The notes beneath the pieces were generated by a model. The model made no database searches. It was not told the origin of the DNA and saw only the letters and a list, made by a program, of their open reading frames with translations. A stretch of 64,000 nt of DNA from NCBI GenBank assembly GCA_964492715.1, contig CAZBLK010000002.1, positions 1 to 64,000 of the forward strand, read 5' to 3'. Shown in pieces: positions 33,957 to 43,459 of this stretch. Source of the stretch: CAZBLK01 sp964492715 (GTDB lineage: Bacteria > Bacillota > Clostridia > Lachnospirales > WRBF01). How positions within the stretch are numbered: position 1 is the stretch's first letter; each line of letters begins with the position of its first letter. The position numbers and the translations under genes are program-made.

Positions 33957-35570
33957 ATGAAAAAAAGGCTTGCTTTATTTTTGCTTGCGCTGTCTCTTTT
34001 GGTTGGCTGCTCGGCAGTTTCTGGCGGAAGCCTAGGCGCAAGCAAAGTTATAGACGACAAATATAGAAATTATTATGAAATTTTTGTTCGCTCGTTTTAT
34101 GATTCTGACGGAAACGGAATTGGCGACATAAACGGCATGACCCAAAAGCTGGATTATTTAAACGACGGCAAAGACAACAAAAATGGGCTTGGCATAAGTG
34201 GAATTTGGCTTATGCCAATTATGCCGTCGCCTTCGTACCATAAGTACGACGTAACGGACTATTACGACATTGACAAAGCTTACGGCACGCTTGACGACTT
34301 CAAAAATTTTGTAGAGGAAAGCAAAAGCCGTGGCATAAACGTAATAATTGATTTAGTTTTAAACCATTCGTCAGACCAACACCCTTGGTTTGTTTCTGCC
34401 GCAAAAAGCTATGTAATTGAGCCGTGCGGTGAGGAAGTTTGCAAATACGATGAGCTTTGTAGGGAACACAACAAATATTGCGGTTACTACACTTTTTTAG
34501 ATGAAAAGGGTAAAAACTTTAATTACTTGCACCAAGTGAAGTCGGATAAGCCATACTATTATTTAGGCTCGTTCGGTGGGCATATGCCCGACTTAAACCT
34601 TGACAACGAGGATTTGCGTCAAGAGCTTAAAGACATTGGCAAGTTTTGGCTTGACATTGGTGTAGCTGGTTTTAGGCTTGATGCTGTAATTTGGTTTTAC
34701 GAAGAAAACGCACAAAAAAGCAACGAGTTTTTAAGTTGGTTTTACAAGGAAATGCAAGGAGTTAATCCAGACGTTTACTGCGTTGGTGAAGTTTGGTCGG
34801 ACGCAAACACCGTTGCAAAATATTATGAAAGTGGAATTGACAGCTTTTTCAACTTTGACTTTGCGCTAACAAAAGGGCGAATTGCAAATGCCGTTAGGTC
34901 TGGGCAGGGAAAAGGGCTTGCTGATAACATTGTAAAATGGAACGAAAAAATAAAAGCTGCAAACCCAAACGCCATTGATTCGCCGTTTTTAACAAACCAT
35001 GACAATGGAAGAAGCATTGGCTACTACATGAATGACCCTCTTAAAATGAAGGTTGCCGCAAGCATTTCGCTTTTTATGCCTGGAACACCGTACATTTATT
35101 ATGGTGACGAAATTGGTATGTCTGGTTCGGGCATTGACGAAAACAAGCGTATGCCTTTTGTTTGGTCGGTAAACGACAAAACGGGTATAACTAACGCTCC
35201 GCCAAACGCAACAGCCGAAAACAAAGTTGAGCAAGGCGTGGCTGAACAGCTTGCGGACAAAGTTTCGCTTTTAAATTATTACAGAGAAATTATTAAGCTG
35301 AAAAACAAATATCCAGCAATTGCAAGAGGTAAAGTTTCTACGCTTGATTTAGGAAATGCCGCCCTTTGCTCTTATACAAGCGAGTATGAGGGGGAAACTG
35401 TTTATATTATACACAACGTTTCAGCAGATGTGGTTGAAGTAAGCTTGCCAGAAGTTGAAGGCAGAAAATATAAAATGGAGTTTATTTCACCGACTGACGA
35501 AAAGCCTGTGCTTAAAGGGAATGGGCTTAGTGTTACGGGGTATTCCACTGTTGTTGTAATGGTTAAGTAA
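33957..35570 (+). CDS. Surface alpha-amylase family lipoprotein (GH13)
   Basis: A 537-residue glycosidase anchored outside the cell through Cys18 (lipobox LLVGC). GH13 motifs are clear: IIDLVLNHS, GFRLDAVIWF with the nucleophile aspartate, CVGEVW with the acid/base glutamate, and FLTNHDNGR. Between the first two motifs a short insert holds four cysteines (PCGEEVCKYDELCREHNKYC), possibly two disulfides. It would trim dextrins for the importer encoded just before it; the start lies 15 bases after malG. Confidence 0.9.
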   Translation: MKKRLALFLLALSLLVGCSAVSGGSLGASKVIDDKYRNYYEIFVRSFYDSDGNGIGDINGMTQKLDYLNDGKDNKNGLGISGIWLMPIMPSPSYHKYDVTDYYDIDKAYGTLDDFKNFVEESKSRGINVIIDLVLNHSSDQHPWFVSAAKSYVIEPCGEEVCKYDELCREHNKYCGYYTFLDEKGKNFNYLHQVKSDKPYYYLGSFGGHMPDLNLDNEDLRQELKDIGKFWLDIGVAGFRLDAVIWFYEENAQKSNEFLSWFYKEMQGVNPDVYCVGEVWSDANTVAKYYESGIDSFFNFDFALTKGRIANAVRSGQGKGLADNIVKWNEKIKAANPNAIDSPFLTNHDNGRSIGYYMNDPLKMKVAASISLFMPGTPYIYYGDEIGMSGSGIDENKRMPFVWSVNDKTGITNAPPNATAENKVEQGVAEQLADKVSLLNYYREIIKLKNKYPAIARGKVSTLDLGNAALCSYTSEYEGETVYIIHNVSADVVEVSLPEVEGRKYKMEFISPTDEKPVLKGNGLSVTGYSTVVVMVK

Positions 35571-35580
35571 AATATGTACA

Positions 35581-35628
35581 AAAATAAAAGCCGTTGGGGG
35601 GAAGCCTCCCCAACAGCTTTTATTTTTT
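35581..35628. terminator. Bidirectional terminator between amylase and araC-like genes
   Basis: AAAATAAAAGC-CGTTGGGG-GGAAGCCT-CCCCAACAG-CTTTTATTTTTT. A-rich and T-rich flanks on either side allow termination of both convergent transcripts. Confidence 0.85.
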
Positions 35629-36522
35629 GGAATTTTGTGTAAGCACCTTAACCGAAGAAGCATACTCCGAAGGTGTCATTCCAGTAACCTTTTTAAAATG
35701 CCTTGAAAAATAATGAATCGAGTTGTACCCAAGAATTGAAGCAATTTCCGTGAAGTTGTGCCGCCCTTCACGGATATACTGCCGTGCAGCTTCAATTTTT
35801 AGCATACCAAAATATTTCATTACGCCGCCGCCAGTTTTTTCACGGAAAATCTTTTGCAGGTGCGAACGCCCTGTTATGTTTTGGGTGCAAATGTCGTCTA
35901 GTGTAATTTTAGAGCCTACGTTTTCTTCCAAGTATTTTGAAATGCGCTCCACAAATTCATTTTGCGATTGTTCTTTAATAAGCGAAGTCGGTTTTTGTTG
36001 AGGCGACTTTGACGTTTCTTTTCTTGTCAGCTCAATTAAAAGAGCTTCTATAGACATTTTTATAAGCTGCTCCGAGCCAAACGGCCTGTGAACGCTTCTT
36101 ACAATTTGCTTTAACTCTGGGTCGTCAAGCGGCGTTAAAAACGCAGTGTGTGCTTCCGAAATTATCCGTGCAAGGTGAACACGCTCAACGTCTCCTATAA
36201 ACGTAATTTTGTTTTCAAAGTGCTTCATTGCTTCAGATTCGCACGAAAAAGCGACTACAATTAGGTTTGGTGCTACAATTCCGTTTGCTTTTATACTGTG
36301 AAACTCATTAGGCTTGTGAAAAATTATTTCACCCTTTTTAAGCTTGTAAGGGACACCCTCAGAAGTAATTTCAATTTCGCCCTTATCAACGTAAAGAAAT
36401 TCCCAAAAATTATGCGATTCTCCAGGGAAAAAATAATCATTCGAGTATTCAAAGTAATGTACAGATATAATGCTGTCAACAACAAATTCTTGCTTTAAAC
36501 TAATAATCATGTAATCGCCCAT
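35620..36522 (-). CDS. AraC-family transcriptional regulator
   Basis: A 300-residue regulator with an N-terminal cupin sensor (HYFEYSNDYFFPGESHNFWE, then YVDKGEIEI and GEIIFHKPNEFHSI) and two C-terminal helix-turn-helix units (ITLDDICTQNITGRSHLQKIF and FTEIASILGYNSIHYFSRHF with KVTGMTPSEY). ATG 36522 is five bases after AGAGGTGAT. It is convergent with the maltodextrin operon and is a candidate activator of it or of the nearby kinase gene. Confidence 0.9.
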   Translation of the reverse strand: MGDYMIISLKQEFVVDSIISVHYFEYSNDYFFPGESHNFWEFLYVDKGEIEITSEGVPYKLKKGEIIFHKPNEFHSIKANGIVAPNLIVVAFSCESEAMKHFENKITFIGDVERVHLARIISEAHTAFLTPLDDPELKQIVRSVHRPFGSEQLIKMSIEALLIELTRKETSKSPQQKPTSLIKEQSQNEFVERISKYLEENVGSKITLDDICTQNITGRSHLQKIFREKTGGGVMKYFGMLKIEAARQYIREGRHNFTEIASILGYNSIHYFSRHFKKVTGMTPSEYASSVKVLTQNSKK

Positions 36523-36660
36523 GCTATCACCTCTGCTTGTACTAATAGAGTATATTAAAGTTGTTTTATAGTGTTGATTATTGTTAAGTATATTTTCGGC
36601 ACTAAACATTGTAATATTTTATTCAGTTTAGTGCTGGATATTTTCCGCTGTTTATAGGAG

Positions 36661-36695
36661 GGCGTTAATGTTTCGTTTTGTGAAACATTAACGCC
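36661..36695. promoter_or_regulatory. Perfect palindrome between araC-like and kinase genes
   Basis: GGCGTTAATGTTTC-GTTTTGT-GAAACATTAACGCC, a 14-base perfect inverted repeat. A second one, GCACTAAAC...GTTTAGTGC, lies at 36,599-36,634. Neither has a T run, so operator or UTR structure is more likely than a terminator. The 477-base gap 36,523-36,999 holds no other visible feature except a TATAAT at 36913. Confidence 0.6.
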
Positions 36696-36999
36696 AACTA
36701 TATAGCTTTTTATACTATTATACATTAAAAGAGTAAATTGTACAAATAAATTAAGAAAATTTTCATAATTTGTCACATGTGCCACGTTTTTTTGCAAATG
36801 AGGAATTGGTATAAGCTACGGTATAACTTGTGACTCAGTAATTAACACAATAAAATTACAAATCACTTTGTTAAACTTTTATATGAGTAGTGCATTTTCA
36901 AAACTTTTGTAGTATAATGTTGATAGTTTTTTATTTATAGCAGTTTGCAAATTTCTTATAAACGCAAACTGCAATATTTGCGTGGAGAGGAATTTAAAA

Positions 37000-38106
37000 A
37001 TGATTAGTGAAAATATAGAAATAAATGAAGCCGTTTTAAGCTTTGAGCTGGAGGGGACTTTAGTTGGTGTTGTTCGCTTTGGAAAAGGGCACATAAACGA
37101 CACTTTTGCTGCATATACTCAGCTTGAAAACGGCGACTTTTTAAGATACATTGTTCAACGTATAAACCCTCATGTTTTTAAAAAGCCGAACGAGGTAATG
37201 GCAAATATCTGGGGTGTTACAGAACATTTAAAAAAGATTATTGTTGAAAAAGGCGGCGACATAAACCGTGAAACTTTAAGCATTATAAAAACAAAGGACG
37301 GCAAAAACTTTTTTACAGACAGCCAAGGGGCAGGCTGGCGTTGCTACCCTTTAATTGAAGATACATATTGTTACCAGACAATTGAAAAACCAGAGCATTT
37401 TTACAACTCGGCTTATGCCTTCGGCAGTTTTCAAAAAAATTTAAGCGAATACCCAGCCGAAACGCTTTTTGAAACTATTCCAAACTTTCACAACACGCCA
37501 AAAAGGTTTGAGCGACTTATGGAAGTTGTTTCGGAAGACAAGCTTTGCCGTGCCGCTTCTGTTAAAGAAGAAATTGAGTTTTACAAAGCAAGAAAAGATG
37601 ACTGTGCCGTGCTGGTTAACATGCTAAACGAGGGCAAGCTTCCGCTTCGTGTTACGCACAACGACACAAAGCTAAACAACGTAATGTTTGACAAAAAAAC
37701 GGACAATGTAATTTGTGTAATCGACCTAGACACTGTTATGCCGGGGCTTGCGGCGTATGACTTTGGCGACTCGGTACGTTTTGGGGCAAGCACAGCGGCA
37801 GAGGACGAAACAGACTTGTCTAAAGTGAACTTTAGCCTAGAGCTTTACGAAACTTACGCAAGAGGCTTTTTGGAAGCTGCCAAAGATGCACTTACGGAAA
37901 ACGAAGTTGAGTTTTTGCCATGGGGCGCAAAGCTTATGACGCTTGAATGCGGTATGCGTTTTTTAACAGACCATCTTGAAGGTGACGTGTACTTTAAAAC
38001 ACATAGAGAAAACCACAATCTTGATAGAGCAAGAACCCAAATTAAGCTTGTAAAAGACATGGAAAAATGTTGGGATAGCCTGTTTGAAATTATCCGCAGA
38101 TATTAG
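37000..38106 (+). CDS. Phosphotransferase, N-acetylhexosamine 1-kinase-like
   Basis: A 368-residue kinase of the aminoglycoside-phosphotransferase fold. The catalytic loop is LRVTHNDTKLNNVMFD and the metal-binding loop is CVIDLDTVMPGLAAYDFGDS. The fold order and these motifs match NahK-type anomeric kinases that make GlcNAc- or GalNAc-1-phosphate. ATG 37000 follows GGAGAGG; GTG 36982 is in frame but overlaps that site. It stands alone, with no lacto-N-biose phosphorylase next to it, so the sugar is uncertain. Confidence 0.8.
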   Translation: MISENIEINEAVLSFELEGTLVGVVRFGKGHINDTFAAYTQLENGDFLRYIVQRINPHVFKKPNEVMANIWGVTEHLKKIIVEKGGDINRETLSIIKTKDGKNFFTDSQGAGWRCYPLIEDTYCYQTIEKPEHFYNSAYAFGSFQKNLSEYPAETLFETIPNFHNTPKRFERLMEVVSEDKLCRAASVKEEIEFYKARKDDCAVLVNMLNEGKLPLRVTHNDTKLNNVMFDKKTDNVICVIDLDTVMPGLAAYDFGDSVRFGASTAAEDETDLSKVNFSLELYETYARGFLEAAKDALTENEVEFLPWGAKLMTLECGMRFLTDHLEGDVYFKTHRENHNLDRARTQIKLVKDMEKCWDSLFEIIRRY

Positions 38107-38127
38107 CCAGTGGCTAACGCATAAAAA

Positions 38128-38164
38128 ACGGGTCAAGAGGCAAGCCCCCAAGGTCTTCAAAGTC
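38128..38164. repeat. GC-rich repeat, family A, degenerate
   Basis: ACGGGTCAAGAGGCAAGCCCCCAAGGTCTTC; the central hairpin is eroded. Confidence 0.55.
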
Positions 38165-38264
38165 CTAAAAGGATTTATAATATAAACAACAAAAAAGTGG
38201 AAAAGCTATAAAAAAGATGATATAATTAAAAATCAATTCAAGCAAAAGCAGGAGGAAAACACGA

Positions 38265-38765
38265 ATGTTAGGTAATTGGTTTAACAGCTCGATAGACGTT
38301 TTAATGCTTGTGTTTATAATTGCAGCAGTAGCTATTGGTATTTTTTATTACTTAAACCGCTGGGCTGCAAAAAAAATGAGCGACCAAAACTCAATGATTG
38401 AACGCACACGCCAAACTGTTTCAATTTATGTAATTGACAAAAAGAAGGCAAAACCAAAAGATGCAAACTTTCCTAAGGCAGTTATTGAACAAATTCCAAA
38501 ATATTACAGCTTTTTAAAAATGCCGCTTGTTAAAGCAAAGGTTGGCCCGCAAATTATGACACTTATGTGCGACAAAAGGGTGTTTAACGCTTTGCAAGTT
38601 AAAAAAACTGTTAAGGTTGATATTGCAGGAATTTATATTGTTGACATGAAAGGCTTAAAAAGCGAAAAAGAAATGAAAGAAATTGCAAAGGCTAAAAAAG
38701 TTGAAGCAAAAAAGTCAGAAGCAAAAAAATCAGAAGCAAAAAAAGCTGGGGCTGAAAAGAAGTAA
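38265..38765 (+). CDS. Conserved membrane-anchored protein, function unknown
   Basis: A 166-residue protein with one N-terminal helix (about residues 9-28), a soluble middle domain (TVSIYVIDKKKAK, VIEQIPKYYSFLKMPLVKAKVG) and a Lys/Ala/Glu tail built from EAKKS repeats. I do not recognise the family. GCAGGAGG precedes ATG 38265. Its stop overlaps the aroB start by one base (TAATG), so it is probably co-translated with the aroB-lspA-rluD string. Confidence 0.7.
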   Translation: MLGNWFNSSIDVLMLVFIIAAVAIGIFYYLNRWAAKKMSDQNSMIERTRQTVSIYVIDKKKAKPKDANFPKAVIEQIPKYYSFLKMPLVKAKVGPQIMTLMCDKRVFNALQVKKTVKVDIAGIYIVDMKGLKSEKEMKEIAKAKKVEAKKSEAKKSEAKKAGAEKK

Positions 38766-39868
38766 TGGCTTTTGATAGTGTAACAATTAAAACAACAAGC
38801 GCAAGTTCGCATACAAACATTTATATAGAACAAGGTTTTTTTAGGCTTGCAAGCTTTCTTTCCGAAAATGGGCTTGCAAACAGGCGCATGTTTGTTGTAA
38901 CAGACGAAAATGTTTCAGCACTTTTTTTAAACGAAGTTGTTAAACAGCTTCAAACAATTTCAAAAAACGTTGACTTCTTTGTGATTAAACCTGGTGAAGC
39001 AAGCAAAAGTTTTGCTTCGCTAGGTGAATTGTACAACGCATTTTGCAAAGCTTCACTTGACAGAAAATCCGTCATTGTTGCGCTTGGCGGCGGTGTCGTG
39101 GGCGACTTGGCTGGGCTTGCCGCTTCTACTTACATGAGGGGTGTTCCTTTTGTGCAAGTTGCCACAACGCTTCTTGCACAGGTTGACTCAAGCGTTGGGG
39201 GAAAAACCGCTGTTGACTTTGGGGGTTTAAAAAACATTATCGGCACGTTTTATCAGCCGATTGTTGTGTACATTAACATTGAGACACTGGAAACTTTGCC
39301 GTATGAACAGCTTGTTCAAGGAATTGCAGAAGCTATAAAACATGGGCTAATTAAAGACTATTCTTACTTTAATTTTATATGCGAAAACAAGCACGCAATA
39401 AAGGAACGGCAGCTTGACATTCTTAAAGAGCTTGTGTATAAATCGTGCTTAATAAAAGGGCAAGTAGTAGAAGCAGATGAAAAGGAAGCTGGGCTTCGAG
39501 AAATTTTAAATTTTGGACATACATTTGGGCACGCAATTGAAGCCCTTTCGGGCTACACACTTTTGCATGGCTTTGCCGTTTCTATAGGCATGGCGTGCGC
39601 TTTGCATTTGTCACACAGAAGAGGGTACATTAACAAAGATGTTTTGGAAAAGTTTAACGCTTTGGCCAATTTTTTCGGGCTTCCAACCAGACTTTCTGAA
39701 ACAAATGTTGGGTATAATAAAGAAGAAATTTACAAGATGATGCTTAGAGATAAAAAAACAAAAAGCGGTCTTTTGAACATAATACTTTTAAACGGCGCAG
39801 GCAACGCCTACACGGAAACAAATTGCAGTATGGAAGAAGTGTTAGACGCTTTAAGCTTTGGGAGATAA
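38765..39868 (+). CDS. aroB: 3-dehydroquinate synthase
   Basis: Second step of the shikimate pathway (DAHP to 3-dehydroquinate), NAD+ and metal dependent. The 367-residue protein has GGGVVGDLAGLAASTYMRG, TTLLAQVDSSVGGKTAVD and the metal site HTFGHAIE. It starts in the stop of the preceding gene and ends three bases before lspA. No other aromatic-pathway genes are near. Confidence 0.94.
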   Translation: MAFDSVTIKTTSASSHTNIYIEQGFFRLASFLSENGLANRRMFVVTDENVSALFLNEVVKQLQTISKNVDFFVIKPGEASKSFASLGELYNAFCKASLDRKSVIVALGGGVVGDLAGLAASTYMRGVPFVQVATTLLAQVDSSVGGKTAVDFGGLKNIIGTFYQPIVVYINIETLETLPYEQLVQGIAEAIKHGLIKDYSYFNFICENKHAIKERQLDILKELVYKSCLIKGQVVEADEKEAGLREILNFGHTFGHAIEALSGYTLLHGFAVSIGMACALHLSHRRGYINKDVLEKFNALANFFGLPTRLSETNVGYNKEEIYKMMLRDKKTKSGLLNIILLNGAGNAYTETNCSMEEVLDALSFGR

Positions 39869-39871
39869 TTC

Positions 39872-40366
39872 ATGGGTATTTTAGCAATTGTTTTGGCTGT
39901 GGCTCTAATTGCCATTGACCAAATTACAAAGTACGTTGCTTTAGTTAAGCTAAAGCCGATAAACAGCATGACAATAATAGACGGAATTTTCAACTTGACT
40001 TACGTTGAAAACAGAGGGGCGGCGTTTGGCATTATGCAAGACATGCGTTGGTTTTTTGTTGTGCTGACGTTTTTTTTCTTATGCGGAATAATTTATTATT
40101 ATTTAAAGCTTCCAAAGGAACGCCCTTACGGCTTTGTGCGGTTTTCGCTTGTGCTTGTTTTTGCTGGTGCAATTGGGAACTTTATCGACAGAGTTTTAAG
40201 GGGTTATGTAGTAGACTTTTTCCACGCAAGCTTTATAAACTTCCCAGTTTTTAACATGGCGGACATTTATTTGGTAGTTGGAACTATTCTTTTGGCTATT
40301 CTTTTGGTTTTCTTTATAAAGGACGACGTAAAAGAACAGGAAGCACAGGCAGGGAAAGTGTCGTGA
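39872..40366 (+). CDS. lspA: Lipoprotein signal peptidase
   Basis: A 164-residue membrane aspartyl protease that removes signal peptides from prolipoproteins such as the MalE-like and amylase proteins here. It has four helices and the two catalytic aspartates in GNFIDRVLRGYVVDF and FPVFNMADIYLV. The start ATG 39872 follows GGGAG. It overlaps rluD by four bases, a pairing common in Firmicutes. Confidence 0.95.
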   Translation: MGILAIVLAVALIAIDQITKYVALVKLKPINSMTIIDGIFNLTYVENRGAAFGIMQDMRWFFVVLTFFFLCGIIYYYLKLPKERPYGFVRFSLVLVFAGAIGNFIDRVLRGYVVDFFHASFINFPVFNMADIYLVVGTILLAILLVFFIKDDVKEQEAQAGKVS

Positions 40367-41289
40367 GTGAGTTTGACTTTTTTAGCAGAAGCTTTGTTGC
40401 TGACGTGCTTGACGTTTCTGAACGGCTTGATGTTTTTTTAACGAAAGAGCTGACCGAGTTTTCACGAAGCTTTGTTCAAAAGCTTGTTGAAAACGGTGGT
40501 GTAACCGTAAACGGCACAGTGCCGAAAAGCAACTACAAGCTTAGGCAAGGAGACATAATAAACGTAATGGTCGAGCCGCCCAAGCAGCTTGACATTTTGC
40601 CGGAGAATATTCCGCTGAACATTTTGTACGAGGACAGCGGTGTAATTGTAATTGACAAGCCACAGGGAATGGTAGTTCACCCAGCGGCAGGGCATTACGG
40701 CGGAACGGTTGTAAACGCATTGTTGTACCATTTGGGGAATAATCTTTCTGGGATAAACGGCGTTTTGCGCCCGGGCATTGTGCATAGAATTGACAAAGAC
40801 ACGTCCGGCGTAATTGTCGTAGCAAAAACAGACGAAGCGCACAGGAAACTTTCTTTGCAACTAAGCGAGCATACAATGACACGCAAATATTTTGCGGTTG
40901 TATACAACAACGTAACAAACGATAGCGGCACTGTTAAAACGTTAATCGGGAGGCACCCAAAGGACAGGAAAAAGATGGCTGTAGTGTCGGAAAACGGACG
41001 ATTGGCTGTTACACATTACAACGTTTTGGAACGGTTTGGAAAGTACACTTTAGTTGAAGCTGTTTTGGAAACAGGAAGGACGCACCAAATTAGGGTTCAC
41101 ATGTCGTACATAGGTCACCCACTTTTGGGCGACCCTGTTTATGGGCCGAAAACATGCCCTTTTAACTTGAACGGGCAGGCACTGCACGCTGCAACTTTGG
41201 GGTTTGTAAACCCAGTAAACGACGAATATATGGAGTTTTGTTCGCCACTTCCAGAACATTTTACAAAACTTTTAAAGATTATAAAGTAA
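40363..41289 (+). CDS. rluD: RluD-type 23S rRNA pseudouridine synthase
   Basis: A 308-residue protein with an N-terminal S4 domain (RLDVFLTKEL...VTVNG) and the catalytic domain: VIDKPQGMVVHPAAGH, VHRIDKDTSG with the catalytic aspartate, GRTHQIRVHMSYIGHPLLGDPVYG. GTG 40363 overlaps the lspA stop (GTGA). It follows lspA as in many Firmicutes (ylyB position). Confidence 0.92.
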   Translation: MSEFDFFSRSFVADVLDVSERLDVFLTKELTEFSRSFVQKLVENGGVTVNGTVPKSNYKLRQGDIINVMVEPPKQLDILPENIPLNILYEDSGVIVIDKPQGMVVHPAAGHYGGTVVNALLYHLGNNLSGINGVLRPGIVHRIDKDTSGVIVVAKTDEAHRKLSLQLSEHTMTRKYFAVVYNNVTNDSGTVKTLIGRHPKDRKKMAVVSENGRLAVTHYNVLERFGKYTLVEAVLETGRTHQIRVHMSYIGHPLLGDPVYGPKTCPFNLNGQALHAATLGFVNPVNDEYMEFCSPLPEHFTKLLKIIK

Positions 41290-41318
41290 GAGGCACTTTA
41301 TAAAATAAGAGGTAATTA

Positions 41319-42542
41319 ATGAAAAAATTTTCAATACCTGATGACGTTAAATTTATTATAGAAACGCTTACAAAAAACGGCTTTGAGGCGTACATTGTTG
41401 GCGGTTGTGTGCGTGACCTTTTGATGGGTTGCGTTCCAATTGACTGGGACATTACAACGTCGGCTACTCCGCTTGAAATAAAAAAATATTTTAAGCATAC
41501 AGTTGACACTGGCATTTTGCATGGAACTGTAACAGTTGTGCTAAACAAAAACAACTACGAAGTAACAACATACCGAATTGACGGCGAGTACAACGACAAC
41601 AGACACCCAGAAAACGTAACGTACACAAAAGAACTGTGTGAGGACTTGCTTAGGCGTGACTTTACAATTAACGCTGTTGCATACAACGACATAGACGGAA
41701 TTGTAGACCCGTTTAACGGCATTTCGGACATAGATGCTAAAGTTATCCGTGGGGTAGGTGTGGCCGAGCTGCGCTTTAAAGAGGACGCACTTCGTATGCT
41801 TCGAGCTTTACGGTTTGCGGCAAAGCTTGGCTTTGAAATTGAAAAGGGAACGTACACGGCGCTTACAGAAAACGCACACCTTATTAAAAACATTAGCATT
41901 GAAAGAATACGTGACGAGCTTTTAAAGCTTTTAATGAGCGACAGACCCGAATATATTTCGCTGTTTTTAAAAAGCGGCGTTGCAAAGCATGTTGATTTGG
42001 CACTTTACGAATATTTAGCCGAAAACATGGCGCAAATTACAGAAACTCTACCACAAAGCAAAAAGGATTTACCAATTCGGCTTTGCCTGCTGTTTTTAAA
42101 AATGGACGGGGCAGTGCTTCAAAACACGCTGAAGTTTTTTAGGCTAGACAACAGCACGATAAAAGAAGTTTTGCTCCTTAACAAATGGGTGCTTACGGAA
42201 ATTAAAAATGATTTTTATGAAATTAGAAAAATGCTTTCTTGCGTGGGAACAGATGCTTTTGAAAAAATAATTTTAATGCGGAAGATTTCAGCTTTAACAA
42301 ACGGGCTTGAAGTTGACGGCATAATGGAAAAGTATAACGAAATAATAAAAAACGGCGACTGCTTTTCACTTAAACAGCTTAAAATAAACGGAAGTGTTTT
42401 AAAGGGAATTGGTATAACAAATGGCGTGATGATTGGCAAAACACTAGAAGTTTTACTTGACCATGTTATGAAAAACCCTGAAAAAAACACAGAAAACGAA
42501 CTGCTATTAATTGCAAAACAAAATTGTATGAAAAGCCTTTAA
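41319..42542 (+). CDS. cca: CCA tRNA nucleotidyltransferase
   Basis: Adds or repairs the 3' CCA of tRNAs; the tRNA-Ser in this window lacks an encoded CCA. The 407-residue class II enzyme has GGCVRDLLMG at 28-37, the metal pair in DWDITT (Asp42, Asp44), RRDFTINA and the RIRDELLKLL region. An HD domain is not evident. AAGAGG precedes ATG 41319. Confidence 0.92.
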   Translation: MKKFSIPDDVKFIIETLTKNGFEAYIVGGCVRDLLMGCVPIDWDITTSATPLEIKKYFKHTVDTGILHGTVTVVLNKNNYEVTTYRIDGEYNDNRHPENVTYTKELCEDLLRRDFTINAVAYNDIDGIVDPFNGISDIDAKVIRGVGVAELRFKEDALRMLRALRFAAKLGFEIEKGTYTALTENAHLIKNISIERIRDELLKLLMSDRPEYISLFLKSGVAKHVDLALYEYLAENMAQITETLPQSKKDLPIRLCLLFLKMDGAVLQNTLKFFRLDNSTIKEVLLLNKWVLTEIKNDFYEIRKMLSCVGTDAFEKIILMRKISALTNGLEVDGIMEKYNEIIKNGDCFSLKQLKINGSVLKGIGITNGVMIGKTLEVLLDHVMKNPEKNTENELLLIAKQNCMKSL

Positions 42543-42576
42543 AAAGGGGCTTTTTGGCTTTAAGGAGGTTGGTTTC

Positions 42577-43455
42577 TTGCACGAATTGATGCAAGTTGCG
42601 AAGGGAACGTATTATGTTAACAGCCCTGTTAAAGTTGGGGTTTATGTTGAAGCTGATGGCAGTACATATTTGATTGACAGCGGAAACGACAAGTCGTATG
42701 GTAAGAAGCTGGCTAAGATTTTGGCGGAAAATGGTTGGCAACTTAAAAAAATAATTAACACACATTCACATGCCGACCATATTGGCGGCAACGCCTATTT
42801 GCAAGCCACTTTTGGTTGTGATGTTTTGGCTTCGTCTGATGAAATGCCTTTTGTTGGCTTTCCTTTGCTTGAACCGTACACTCTTTACGGTGGATTCCCT
42901 CCTGCTTCTTTAAAGAACAAATTTTTAATAGCTGAAAGTTCAAATGTAGAAAATGTTTTTGGAGAAAGTTTGACTACAGGGTTTGAACTTATTGAGCTTA
43001 AAGGGCATACGCTTGGTATGGTTGGCGTAAAAACACCTGACGACGTTTTATTTGTAGCTGACAGTGTTATGTCGGAAAACGTTTTGAACAAGTACCACGT
43101 TTCATTTTTGCAAGACGTTAGTGAGTACATTAAAACACTTGACTACCTTGAAACGCTTCAAGCAACCCTTTTTATTCCGTCTCATGCCGAGCCTGTTTCT
43201 GACATTCGCCAGCTTGTTTCTTTAAACCGTGAAAAGCTGTTTGATGTAATGGACGTTATATTGCAGGCTTGCAGTAAGCCAACTTGTTTTGAGGACGTTT
43301 TAAAACACGTATTCGACCATTATAACCTTTCTATGGACTTAAACCAGTATGTACTTGTTGGTAGTACAGTGCGTTCTTATCTTGCTTATTTATTTAATGA
43401 GAAAATTGTTGATATTAGCTTTATAGAAAATAAATTATTGTGGCATAAGGGGTGA
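42577..43455 (+). CDS. MBL-fold metallo-hydrolase
   Basis: A 292-residue protein with the metallo-beta-lactamase zinc motif THSHADHIGG and later ligands in LKGHTLGMVG and FIPSHAEP. A C-terminal helical domain of about 80 residues ends in a winged-helix-like segment (LVGSTVRSYLAYLF). Substrate unknown; this shape is common in thioesterase-like or lactonase-like MBL proteins. TTG 42577 follows AAGGAGG by eight bases. Confidence 0.85.
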   Translation: MHELMQVAKGTYYVNSPVKVGVYVEADGSTYLIDSGNDKSYGKKLAKILAENGWQLKKIINTHSHADHIGGNAYLQATFGCDVLASSDEMPFVGFPLLEPYTLYGGFPPASLKNKFLIAESSNVENVFGESLTTGFELIELKGHTLGMVGVKTPDDVLFVADSVMSENVLNKYHVSFLQDVSEYIKTLDYLETLQATLFIPSHAEPVSDIRQLVSLNREKLFDVMDVILQACSKPTCFEDVLKHVFDHYNLSMDLNQYVLVGSTVRSYLAYLFNEKIVDISFIENKLLWHKG

Positions 43456-43459
43456 TAAT

